Of a stretch of DNA of 25,612 bases, positions 6,669 through 14,153 are shown in pieces. The position numbers and the translations under genes were made by a program. How positions within the stretch are numbered: position 1 is the stretch's first letter; every line of letters starts with the position of its first letter. Under the pieces are notes generated by a model. It saw only the letters and a program-made list of their open reading frames with translations, had not been told where the DNA came from and did no database searches. Origin of the DNA: Planctomycetota bacterium (GTDB taxonomy: Bacteria; Planctomycetota; Planctomycetia; Pirellulales; Thermoguttaceae); contig JAHIKV010000193.1 in NCBI GenBank assembly GCA_018897395.1, positions 1 to 25,612 of the forward strand, in the 5' to 3' direction.

Positions 6669-7733
6669 ATGTCTGAAGATGTACTCAAGATCGGTCTGCT
6701 AGGCTGCGGCCCGATTGCCCAATTCGCCCACCTGCCAGCCCTGGCAAAGGCCAGACGCGTAGCACTCCGGGCAATCTGTGACGGGGCTGAAGATTTGCTC
6801 CACGCGATAGGCCGACGCTACGGAGTGCAGTCGCTCCATCAGGACTATGCCGCCTTCCTGAACGATTCTGACATCGACGCGGTTCTGATCGCAGTTCCCG
6901 ATGTATTCCACGTGCCGTTGGCTTGCCAAGCGTTGGCGGCAGGCAAGCACGTGTTGGTCGAGAAGCCTTTGGGGGACAGCGCGGACGAGTGTTGGGAGTT
7001 GTTGTGCGCGGTGCGTCGCACCGGACTGAAGCTTCAGGTCGGCAACATGAAACGGCATGACCCGGGGATTGCCTTCGCCCATCGGTTCGTTCGAGAGCAA
7101 CTCGGACAGATCCTGTCGGTAAGCGGTTGGTATTGCGACTCGCTGTTTCGTCCCGCCTTCCTGGAGACACTGCTGCCGCCGACAGTGACCAGCCAACGAG
7201 CCATCCGTCCATCGGCTGATCCGAAAGCTGACAAGCGGCGCTATTCGCTTGTCACCCACGGCGCACACCTGCTAGACAACCTCCGTTACCTCGGCGGTGC
7301 GATCACCGGCGTTACTGCCCGGCTCGCAGAGAAGCGAGGTCAGCACTCGTGGCACGGACTTCTCGAATTCGAGCATGGAGGATTGGGGCATTTTGAGTTG
7401 ACGGTAAAGACAAACGCCGATTGGTCCGAAGGGTACCGCATCTACGGCGAGCACGGCAGCGTCGAGGTGAAAACGTTCGTGCCCTTCTACTATCGCCCCA
7501 GTGAGGTTCGGGCCTTCGACGCGCGAACCGAGCAGTGGTATGCGCCCTTGGGCGCCCACAGCAACCCGTACAAGAATCAGCTAGAAGCGTTCGCGCGGTC
7601 AGTCCTGGACAACGAGCCGGTGAACCCTGACGCATCGGAAGGCCTGGCCACGGTTTGCCTCTTGGAAGCGATTGAAGCTTCGGTCGGCGCGGGCCAGCAC
7701 ACCGAAGTCAGGCAGATGTCGGCGGAACCGTGA
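6669..7733 (+). CDS. Gfo/Idh/MocA-family NAD(P)-dependent sugar dehydrogenase (cytoplasmic)
   Basis: This 354-residue protein has an N-terminal Rossmann fold (IGLLGCGPIAQFAHLPAL at about 8-25) and the family catalytic lysine in VEKPLGD (K99). The C-terminal alpha/beta domain carries the second conserved motif THGAHLLDNLRYLGG. Members oxidise or reduce a sugar, polyol or their derivatives with NAD(P). No signal peptide is present, unlike two of the other three family members in the window, so it should act in the cytoplasm. The ATG at 6669 puts the Rossmann motif at the usual distance from the N-terminus, although no strong Shine-Dalgarno sequence is visible. It is the first catabolic gene after the regulator. 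Family members include apiose, inositol and glucose dehydrogenases; the substrate cannot be assigned here. Confidence 0.9.
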   Translation: MSEDVLKIGLLGCGPIAQFAHLPALAKARRVALRAICDGAEDLLHAIGRRYGVQSLHQDYAAFLNDSDIDAVLIAVPDVFHVPLACQALAAGKHVLVEKPLGDSADECWELLCAVRRTGLKLQVGNMKRHDPGIAFAHRFVREQLGQILSVSGWYCDSLFRPAFLETLLPPTVTSQRAIRPSADPKADKRRYSLVTHGAHLLDNLRYLGGAITGVTARLAEKRGQHSWHGLLEFEHGGLGHFELTVKTNADWSEGYRIYGEHGSVEVKTFVPFYYRPSEVRAFDARTEQWYAPLGAHSNPYKNQLEAFARSVLDNEPVNPDASEGLATVCLLEAIEASVGAGQHTEVRQMSAEP

Positions 7734-7734
7734 T

Positions 7735-7753
7735 TAGAAAGGACTCCCTATGA
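7735..7753 (+). promoter_or_regulatory. Duplicated 19-bp translation leader, copy 1
   Basis: TAGAAAGGACTCCCTATGA is identical to 10373-10391. It contains an AAAGGA ribosome binding site 7 bases before an ATG. In this copy it directs translation into a ThuA fragment. Confidence 0.75.
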
Positions 7754-7974
7754 AGGGAATGCAGGGTGACGCCTACCGACGTCCTCCGTACCCCGCCACG
7801 TGGGCTCGCATGCACGGCAAGGGCCGCGCGTTCTACACGTCGTTGGGCCACCGGGAGGACGTGTGGACGAATCCGATCTTCCAACAAGTCATTCTCGGCG
7901 GGCTTTCCTGGGCCCTGGGCCATGCCGACGCCGACATCACCCCCAACTTCGCTCAGCTTACGCAAGTCCATTAA
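7750..7974 (+). pseudogene. Truncated ThuA-domain fragment (C-terminal 70 residues)
   Basis: This 74-codon frame reproduces residues 204-273 of the full ThuA protein encoded at 18841-19674. By direct comparison 61 of 70 residues are the same, including PPYPATWARMHGKGR, GHREDVW and ADADITPN. The ThuA fold needs the N-terminal two-thirds, which is absent, so the product is unlikely to be an active enzyme. It nevertheless has an intact start codon, an AAAGGA ribosome binding site and no internal stop, so it may be translated. The extreme C-terminus (TQVH) differs from the full copy. It sits between a dehydrogenase and an exported aldo/keto-reductase-like gene and probably arose by a deletion in a tandem or dispersed ThuA paralogue. 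Confidence 0.8.
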
Positions 7975-7997
7975 TCCTAAATCTAGGAGACCATTCC

Positions 7998-8999
7998 ATG
8001 ATCCCCGGCAATCGACACAATTTAGAAGCATGTTCCGAGGGTTCTTTCCAACAGGGGTGTGACCGCCGCGAGTTTCTGTGCGTGGCTGCGTCAGTTCCGG
8101 CGGCGTTGGCCACCACGCAACTGCTCGGCGCGGACGTGCCGGGCGACCAGGCAAAGTCCGCCGACGCCACGCCCATGCCGCAGATTTCGTTGGGCAAGTA
8201 TTCGATTTCAAGGCTGATCGTCGGGTGTCACAATTTCGATGGTGGGTCGCACATGTTGACCAGTGCGGGGGCCTACATGGACAAGGAAATGCACGCTTAC
8301 TACACGCCGGAGCGGGTTGTTAAGACACTTCGCCGTTGCGAAGAAGTGGGCATCAATACATGGCAAGGGCATGAACGCGGCACTCTATTGGGATGCTATA
8401 ATCGCTTCCGAAAGTCGGGCGGAAAGATGTATCTGCTGGGACTCGAAGGCTCTGACGAAGATATGAAACCATTTGCCAAGATTGAAGGCTTAATCGGCAT
8501 CGCCCATCATGGGGAAGTGACCGACATGCTCTTCAAGCAGGGGAAACTCGACGTGGTCAAGGACCGCTTGAAACGCATTCGCGATGCCGGATTGTTGGTC
8601 GGCGTGTCCACCCACATGCCGGACGTGGTCGACGCCGTCGAATCGAAGGGCTGGGATCTGGACTACTTCCAGACGTGTGTTTACGAGCGGCACCGCGACG
8701 AGGCTGCTCTTCGGAAGTTGCTCGGGCACGTTCCGTTGCCGGTTAACGAGGTGTATCTCGATACTGATCCGCCGCGGATGTTCAGGGCGATCCAGCAGAC
8801 CAAGCGGCCCTGCTTGGCATTCAAGATTCTCGCTGCCGGACGGCGCACCGACCGGCGCGCCGACCTCGAAGGAGCGTTTCGGGAAACATTTGCCGCGATT
8901 AAGCCCACCGATGCTGTGATTGTCGGGATCTATGACCGTTACTACGACCAAGCCGGGCAGAACGCCGCTCTGGTCCGTCGCTTCGGTTCCCGGTCCTAG
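7998..8999 (+). CDS. Tat-exported aldo/keto-reductase-like TIM-barrel protein
   Basis: This is a 333-residue protein. The ATG at 7998 is preceded by AGGAGA at 7 bases and is preferred over a longer upstream frame. The N-terminus holds a twin-arginine-type signal (CDRREFLCVAASVPAALATTQLL at about 21-43), so export through Tat is likely. The body reads like a divergent aldo/keto-reductase barrel: ISLGKYSISRLIVGCHNFDGG, RVVKTLRRCEEVGINTWQGH, RDAGLLVGVSTHMPDVVDAVE, and YFQTCVYERH. However, the segment that normally contains the Asp of the D-Y-K-H catalytic tetrad reads GINTWQGHE, so classical NADPH-dependent reduction is doubtful. Similar exported barrels are common in planctomycete sugar loci without an assigned reaction. 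Confidence 0.8.
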   Translation: MIPGNRHNLEACSEGSFQQGCDRREFLCVAASVPAALATTQLLGADVPGDQAKSADATPMPQISLGKYSISRLIVGCHNFDGGSHMLTSAGAYMDKEMHAYYTPERVVKTLRRCEEVGINTWQGHERGTLLGCYNRFRKSGGKMYLLGLEGSDEDMKPFAKIEGLIGIAHHGEVTDMLFKQGKLDVVKDRLKRIRDAGLLVGVSTHMPDVVDAVESKGWDLDYFQTCVYERHRDEAALRKLLGHVPLPVNEVYLDTDPPRMFRAIQQTKRPCLAFKILAAGRRTDRRADLEGAFRETFAAIKPTDAVIVGIYDRYYDQAGQNAALVRRFGSRS

Positions 9000-9028
9000 A
9001 AAAAAATAGAAATCGAGGAGAGCAATCC

Positions 9029-10375
9029 ATGAAGGTCTATGAAGAGAAAGCTGCCGTCCAAGAGGTCTCGCGACGCACGTGGTTGAAGAACTCTACAGCG
9101 ACGGTTGTCGGCGGGTCGCTGCTGGCAGGGCTCGATGTGGCCCGATTTGCCCATGCCGCGGGGAGCGATCTGATCAAGATCGGCTTTGTCGGCTGCGGTA
9201 ACCGGGGCACGGGCGCCTGCCGCGAAGCGCTCAGTACCCAGGGGCCGGTGAGGCTTGTCGCCGTAGGCGACCTCTTCTCCGAGCGCATTGAGCGAAGCCT
9301 GCACAACCTTCTCAAGCGTAGCAAGCTACGGGAACGGATCGATGTGCCTGCCGAGAGGCGGTTCAGTGGCTTCGATGCTTACGAGAAAGTGATCCAGTCG
9401 GACGTGGACTTGGTTTTGTTGACTACGCCTCCGCATTTTCGGCCCATGCAGTATGCCGCGGCGGTTAAGGCGGGCAGGCACGTTTTCATGGAAAAGCCGT
9501 GCTGCGTCGACGCTCCAGGGTTCCGCCTGCTGGTGGCGGCCAACGAAGAGGCGAAAAAGAAACGGTTGTCCGTGGTGGTGGGATTGCAGCGCCGCCACCA
9601 ACAGAACTACCTCGAAGGGATTCGGAAGATTCACGACGGTGCGGTGGGCCAGATCATGTATCTTCGTACGTACTTCAACATGCCTGGCGGTCGCGAGGGA
9701 GCGAGAAAGCCGGATTCGATGACTGAAATGGAGTACCAAATCCGCCACTGGAACCTGTTTTGCTGGTTGTGCGGCGATCACCTCGTCGAGCAGTCGTGTC
9801 ACGAGATCGACGTGGCTAATTGGATCATGGAGGATCATCCGGTTCGGGCCCAAGGCATGGGCGGACGTCAGGTACGCACCGGTGTTGGGACCGGAGACAT
9901 TTACGACCACCATGCGGTGGAATTCGAGTATGCCGGGGGCGTGCGATACTTCTGTCAAGCTCGGCAGCAACCCGGAACCTGGGCGCACGTTTCCGACAAC
10001 GTACATGGCACAAAAGGCTCGTTCACCATCGGCACGGGTGCGTGGGGAATGGGCGCGGTTACGCCGCGCGAACTTCGTGCAAAAAAAATCCGTGGCGATA
10101 ACCCGTACCAACGAGAACATGACGATCTGTTTGCCAGCGTGCGCGGCAGCGACCCGTACCGGTTTGAAGGCGACTACGCCGCCACCAGCAGCATGACGGC
10201 GGTGCTGGGTAGGATGGCCACGTATTCCGGACAAATGGTCGCCTGGGAAGAAGCCGTGAAATCGACTCTGGCCTTGGCTCCGCAAAGTTACGCTTTCGAC
10301 GCTGCCCCGCCCACCGTACCCAATGCCGTGGGATTGTACCCCGTGGCCATACCCGGCGTGGCAAGAGCCTTCTAG
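9029..10375 (+). CDS. Tat-exported Gfo/Idh/MocA-family oxidoreductase
   Basis: This 448-residue protein carries a twin-arginine signal SRRTWLKNSTATVVGGSLLA at about 14-33, then the Rossmann motif IGFVGCGNRGTG (about 51-62). The catalytic-lysine motif is FMEKPCC, and a C-terminal substrate domain includes DHLVEQSCHEIDVANW. The family oxidises sugars or cyclitols using tightly held NAD(P). Tat export of a folded, cofactor-loaded enzyme is well known for such proteins, for example glucose-fructose oxidoreductase. GAGGAG lies 8 bases before the ATG, supporting the start. It forms a run with the AKR-like protein before it and two exported TIM barrels after it, suggesting joint extracytoplasmic processing of one substrate. 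Confidence 0.92.
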   Translation: MKVYEEKAAVQEVSRRTWLKNSTATVVGGSLLAGLDVARFAHAAGSDLIKIGFVGCGNRGTGACREALSTQGPVRLVAVGDLFSERIERSLHNLLKRSKLRERIDVPAERRFSGFDAYEKVIQSDVDLVLLTTPPHFRPMQYAAAVKAGRHVFMEKPCCVDAPGFRLLVAANEEAKKKRLSVVVGLQRRHQQNYLEGIRKIHDGAVGQIMYLRTYFNMPGGREGARKPDSMTEMEYQIRHWNLFCWLCGDHLVEQSCHEIDVANWIMEDHPVRAQGMGGRQVRTGVGTGDIYDHHAVEFEYAGGVRYFCQARQQPGTWAHVSDNVHGTKGSFTIGTGAWGMGAVTPRELRAKKIRGDNPYQREHDDLFASVRGSDPYRFEGDYAATSSMTAVLGRMATYSGQMVAWEEAVKSTLALAPQSYAFDAAPPTVPNAVGLYPVAIPGVARAF

Positions 10376-10391
10376 AAAGGACTCCCTATGA
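10373..10391 (+). promoter_or_regulatory. Duplicated 19-bp translation leader, copy 2
   Basis: This is identical to 7735-7753. Here the first three bases are the TAG stop of the upstream dehydrogenase, and the AAAGGA serves the ATG at 10388 of the exported TIM-barrel gene. Confidence 0.75.
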
Positions 10392-11290
10392 GATGCAGCA
10401 TGAATCGTCGTAGTTTCTTGACGTCGACGGGCGCCATCGCGGCTGGGATCGGGTTGGGCGGTCTGGACGGTTCCCGCTTATTGGCCACCGAGTTGGCCGG
10501 CGGAGCGCCGAACGCCGCGAAACTCGGTTGGCGTCTTGGATGCCAGACGTGGTCGTTTCGTCATCTGACGTTCTACGACGCCATCGACAATACGGCCTCC
10601 CTCGGGCTGCACTATCTCGAAGCCGTCCCAGGCCAAAAGCTCAGTAAGGATCGACCGGGCGTCACAATCGGCGATGAATTGTCGGCCGACGTGCGGAAGG
10701 CAATCAAACAGAAGCTGGCCGACTCGGGTGTGAAGCTAGTGAACATTTTCTTTGCTCTTCCGAAAGATACCGGTCAGTGCCGCAAAACGTTCGAGTTTGC
10801 CAAGGATATGGGTGTCGAGACGATCGTTTCGGAACCGGATGAGGCGGTTATGGAATCACTCGACAAACTATGCCGGGAATACGATATCAATGTTGCCATC
10901 CACAACCATCCAAAACCGTCGCACTACTGGAACCCCGATGCCGTGCTGAGGGTTTGCGAAGGCCGCAGCAAACGGATCGGTGCTTGCGCCGATACCGGAC
11001 ACTGGCCTCGCGGCGGTCTGGATACGCTGGAATGCCTGAAGAGGCTGAAGGGACGGATTATCGGCTTCCATTTCAAGGATCTCGACGGGTTGGGGCCGGA
11101 CTCCCACGACGTCCCTTGGGGCACGGGAGTGTGCGATCTTCGGGGATGGCTTGCCGAAGTGCATCGGCAGAAGATCGAGGCGTTTTTCGCGATCGAGTGC
11201 GAAAACCCATGGGACGGCACCCTGGCGAAGATTGCCCAGTCGATTCGGTTCTTTGACAAAATAGCGGCCGATCTGGCGGCCCAGAGTTAG
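10388..11290 (+). CDS. Tat-exported sugar isomerase/epimerase-like TIM-barrel protein
   Basis: This is a 300-residue protein. A twin-arginine signal (MNRRSFLTSTGAIAAGIGLGG, starting at residue 5) precedes a xylose-isomerase-like barrel of the AP-endonuclease-2 type. Candidate metal ligands follow the family pattern: Glu in SEPDE, His in VAIHNHP, Asp in CADTGHWPRGG, His in IGFHFKDL, and Glu in FAIECENPWDG. Cytoplasmic relatives isomerise or epimerise keto-sugars; exported planctomycete versions are largely uncharacterised, and related barrels act as 3-keto-glycoside lyases or hydrolases. The ATG at 10388 follows an AAAGGA leader; an internal ATG at 10400 would also keep the signal. It lies directly between an exported dehydrogenase and another exported barrel. 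Confidence 0.88.
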   Translation: MRCSMNRRSFLTSTGAIAAGIGLGGLDGSRLLATELAGGAPNAAKLGWRLGCQTWSFRHLTFYDAIDNTASLGLHYLEAVPGQKLSKDRPGVTIGDELSADVRKAIKQKLADSGVKLVNIFFALPKDTGQCRKTFEFAKDMGVETIVSEPDEAVMESLDKLCREYDINVAIHNHPKPSHYWNPDAVLRVCEGRSKRIGACADTGHWPRGGLDTLECLKRLKGRIIGFHFKDLDGLGPDSHDVPWGTGVCDLRGWLAEVHRQKIEAFFAIECENPWDGTLAKIAQSIRFFDKIAADLAAQS

Positions 11291-11358
11291 CGGCAATGAC
11301 AGTTGCATCAGCGAGTTTACAGCATCGTTTCCACGCTCTCTCTTGCGAAAGGGGAATT

Positions 11359-12210
11359 ATGAGCTTCTCGCGGCGAGACCTGTTGAAGTTGGGCGCCGGC
11401 GCGACTGCGATTTGGATGACCGAATTGCGGTCTCCGAATGCGTGGGCCGACCAGTCCAAGAAGAAGATTGGGCTACAGCTCTTCTCGGTGCGAGATGTGT
11501 GTGAAAAGGACCTGGCTCGTGCGTTGCAGTCTGTGCGGCAGATCGGTTACCAGGGCGTGGAGTTTGCGGATGCGGACCATTATGGACATGAGCCCGAAGA
11601 CATGCGCAAGATGCTCGATCAAAGCGGCCTGATATGCTGCGGCACACACCTCCTCTTGAGCACGCTCCTTGACGACGCTTTTCAGAAGACGGTGGAGTTC
11701 CATAAGGCTCTTGGCTGCACGAATCTTACCATTCATGGTCTGCCGGCGGAGTCCTTGGTCTCCATAGCGACCCTCGTCGCCGCTGTCAAGCTGCTAACCG
11801 AGATTTCCGACAAATTGAAGCCATACGGCATGCACTTCGGCTACCATGCGCAGGCGCGGGACATCAAGCGTGTGGAAGGCCAGATTCCGATCGAGGTCGT
11901 CCTTGCCCATGCAGGTCCGGACGTGCATTTGCAATTGGATACCGGGCATTGTGCGGAGGGGGGCGCAGACCCAGTCGCCCTACTGAAGAGATTCCGTGAT
12001 CGTTCCCGCAGCATTCATCTTGCCGTGTTTGGTGGCCCCCAAGACGCAATCATTGGCGGGGGGGACGTGAACTGGAAAGGGGTTCTTGAGTTCTGCAAAG
12101 CCACTGACGGTATCGAGTGGTATATCGTGGAGCATTATCAGCCCTCTCGCCGTACATCGCTGGAGGTCGCTAAACTCAACCTGGAAAGCCTTCGCAATAT
12201 GGGGGTGTAG
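11359..12210 (+). CDS. Tat-exported sugar isomerase/epimerase-like TIM-barrel protein
   Basis: This 283-residue protein starts at the ATG at 11359, preceded by AAAGGGG at 5 bases; an upstream in-frame ATG at 11296 lacks such support and would bury the signal peptide. The twin-arginine signal is SRRDLLKLGAGATAIW. The barrel starts with GLQLFSVRDVCEKDL and keeps the family landmarks GVEFADADHYG, HFGYHAQA, VHLQLDTGHCAEGG, SIHLAVFGG and WYIVEHYQP. These supply likely metal-binding His, Asp, His and Glu. It belongs to the large IolE/xylose-isomerase-like clan. It differs clearly from the barrel encoded just before it, so the two are not a recent duplication. Probable role: rearrangement or cleavage of an oxidised sugar outside the inner membrane. 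Confidence 0.87.
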   Translation: MSFSRRDLLKLGAGATAIWMTELRSPNAWADQSKKKIGLQLFSVRDVCEKDLARALQSVRQIGYQGVEFADADHYGHEPEDMRKMLDQSGLICCGTHLLLSTLLDDAFQKTVEFHKALGCTNLTIHGLPAESLVSIATLVAAVKLLTEISDKLKPYGMHFGYHAQARDIKRVEGQIPIEVVLAHAGPDVHLQLDTGHCAEGGADPVALLKRFRDRSRSIHLAVFGGPQDAIIGGGDVNWKGVLEFCKATDGIEWYIVEHYQPSRRTSLEVAKLNLESLRNMGV

Positions 12211-12483
12211 CGTTGGCTGGTGGTATATGGGAATCCGCGAACAAGCAACCCACGTCACTATCCATTGCACCATCGACTTGTTTATACTCAATGAAGGGTA
12301 TGCAGCACACTTGTAATCTGGGTCGAAATGGGGACGCAGCGCGGGGGGCCATTATTTTTGTCGTGCCCCTTGTCAGGGAGAGTAGAGTCGAGACGCGGCG
12401 CGGTGGATTAGGCGAGGCCTAACGGATTCCGACCCTTTCGGGACCCGTAAATCTTTTTGTGCCGGGGTTGAGGGTGTGGGGTT
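12211..12483. other. Intergenic spacer, no gene seen
   Basis: This 273-base spacer separates the exported enzyme block from the cytoplasmic RuBisCO-like block. It contains only short open frames, a small TAGGC-GAG-GCCTA palindrome near 12411-12423, and a weak CCCT-AGGG hairpin near 12366. It may carry a second promoter for the RuBisCO-like operon, but I cannot pick hexamers with confidence. Confidence 0.5.
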
Positions 12484-13347
12484 ATGGAAATAGGTATTTT
12501 CACAAGAACATTCACGGGAGCGCTGGACGAAATCCTCGACGCCATCGTCGGGCACGGGCTGACTTGCGCCCATTTGAGCGTTGCGTCTGCGGGCGTTGCC
12601 GGCTTGCCGGGCAAGTTGGACGAAGATTTGTGTGTCGCTGTGCGAGGGGCATTTGAGCGCCGCGGCCTTCGCATGGTGACGGTCTCGGGGACTTTCAACG
12701 CCATCCATCCCGATCCAACCGTTCGGAAGCAGGGGATTCGCGGTGTCCAGCGGTTGATTCAGGCGTGCGATGCCCTCGGTACGAGGATGGTAACGTTCTG
12801 TACGGGCACTCGGAATCGCAACAATATGTGGCAATATCATCCGGACAACATAAAGCGCGAGGCATGGGCCGACTTGCTCAGCACCCTCGGCGCGCTCATT
12901 CCGACCGCTGAGGCCCACGGAGTCATGCTGGGTATCGAACCCGACCAAGGGAACGTCGTTGACTCGGCGATTAAGGCACGGATGCTCTTGGACGAAATGA
13001 AATCGAAGCAGTTGCGGATTGTTCTCGATGGGGCAAATCTGTTCCATCATCACGCACTGTCTGACATGACTGTGGTGCTGAAAGAGGCGTTTGAGTTGCT
13101 TGGACCGGATATTGAAATCGTGCATGCCAAGGACATCACCGGCGACGACACAAAGAAGAATCAGGCTGCGGGCACGGGGTTGCTTGACTGGCCGACATAT
13201 TTCCGTCTGATGAAAAGCAGTGGTTTCGATGGGCCGCTACTCCTGCACAACATGAAGCCATCGCAAGTGGCGACGAGCGTTCAGTTTGTACGTCGGCAAG
13301 TCGCCCGATGGTATCCGGAATTAGGGAACACGCGAGAGCTAATGTGA
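12484..13347 (+). CDS. Cytoplasmic TIM-barrel sugar isomerase/epimerase-like enzyme
   Basis: This 287-residue barrel has no signal peptide (MEIGIFTRTFTGALDEILDA). Family landmarks are GTFNAIHPDPTVRKQGI (about 69-86), GTRMVTFCTGTRNRNNMW (about 99-116), GIEPDQGNVV (E152), IVLDGANLFHHH (D182) and IVHAKDI (H214). The strand that usually ends with the fourth metal ligand Glu reads PLLLHNMKP, so that Glu seems replaced by His or Asn. This could mean altered metal binding and chemistry. It opens a tightly packed block: its TGA overlaps the GTG of the next gene. The RuBisCO-like protein four genes on suggests a linked pathway for a branched or keto sugar (acid). The barrel clan also contains decarboxylases and dehydratases, so isomerase is a fold-level call. 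Confidence 0.85.
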   Translation: MEIGIFTRTFTGALDEILDAIVGHGLTCAHLSVASAGVAGLPGKLDEDLCVAVRGAFERRGLRMVTVSGTFNAIHPDPTVRKQGIRGVQRLIQACDALGTRMVTFCTGTRNRNNMWQYHPDNIKREAWADLLSTLGALIPTAEAHGVMLGIEPDQGNVVDSAIKARMLLDEMKSKQLRIVLDGANLFHHHALSDMTVVLKEAFELLGPDIEIVHAKDITGDDTKKNQAAGTGLLDWPTYFRLMKSSGFDGPLLLHNMKPSQVATSVQFVRRQVARWYPELGNTRELM

Positions 13348-14153
13348 ATCAATTCTTCGTCCACGACAATATTCGGTTTTGTTACCAGGTCATCGGCAAG
13401 GGCCCCCCCGTCGTTTTTTGCCACGGCCTCGGCGGTGATCTGGAAGCGCCCAAGGAACTTGTCGGCGTACCGGACAATTATCAATTGATCGTCTGGGACA
13501 GCCGGGGCCACGGCGGCACGGAGCCTTTGGGACCGATAGACGCCTTGACTTTCGCATCATTTGCCGGGGATTTGGCTGCTCTCTTGGGTCACTTGCAGAT
13601 TCGAGAGGCCGTCGTCGGCGGGATTTCCATGGGGGCGGGAGTGGCGGCGCAACTCGCTCTGCGTCATGTCGTTCACATTTGGGGCTTAGTCTTGGTGCGT
13701 CCCGCGTCGCTCGAACAACCGCTGCCCAAGAACCTGGCCCTGTTTCCACGCATCGCGAAGTTGTTGGGTGACCTGGGATCGGAATCAGGGTTGGTCGAGT
13801 TTCTGAGGTTTCCGGAGGTGGCTGCCATGAAGCGTGTCTCGCCTGGAGCCGTCGATTCGCTGATTGAACAATTCCGCAAGCCGCAAGCTGTAGAGCGCCG
13901 GGCACGATTAGACCGTATCCCACGGGACCGGCCGATCGTGTCTTGGGAACCCATCGAACAACTCGACATACCCGCCTTGGTGGTCGGCACGGGCCACGAC
14001 CCATTGCATCCGCTCGACATGGCCGCCACTTGGGCCCGGCATTTGGCGAAGGGACGACTGGCAAACATTCCCTCCAAATATGAGAGTCCCGAGCAACATG
14101 TGCGGCAGTTTCGACGTCATCTCAATTCATTCCTGAAGTCGGTGATCCCATGA
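13344..14153 (+). CDS. Alpha/beta-hydrolase fold protein
   Basis: This is a 269-residue hydrolase. The start is taken as GTG at 13344, which overlaps the preceding stop as GTGA; the ATG at 13308 lies well inside the upstream gene. The fold is clear: PPVVFCHGLGGD (oxyanion loop), IVWDSRGHGGTE, nucleophile elbow VGGISMGAG with Ser95, acid Asp219 in VVGTGHDPLHP, and His252 near PEQHVRQF. It closely follows the pattern of small-molecule esterases and lactonases such as 3-oxoadipate enol-lactonase. In a pathway that begins with a sugar dehydrogenase, opening of an aldonolactone is the obvious guess, but this is inference. The next gene starts within its stop codon (ATGA). Confidence 0.9.
   Translation: MNQFFVHDNIRFCYQVIGKGPPVVFCHGLGGDLEAPKELVGVPDNYQLIVWDSRGHGGTEPLGPIDALTFASFAGDLAALLGHLQIREAVVGGISMGAGVAAQLALRHVVHIWGLVLVRPASLEQPLPKNLALFPRIAKLLGDLGSESGLVEFLRFPEVAAMKRVSPGAVDSLIEQFRKPQAVERRARLDRIPRDRPIVSWEPIEQLDIPALVVGTGHDPLHPLDMAATWARHLAKGRLANIPSKYESPEQHVRQFRRHLNSFLKSVIP

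Noticed and set aside
12292..12423. Short frame starting MKGMQ, like the start of the ThuA fragment (ATGAAGGG-ATGCAG in both)
   Set aside because: The match lasts only about 14 bases; the remaining residues show no ThuA similarity, so it is probably chance.
12373..13125. 250-codon minus-strand open frame
   Set aside because: It lies opposite the well-supported TIM-barrel gene and has no recognisable domain; it is a GC-rich shadow frame.
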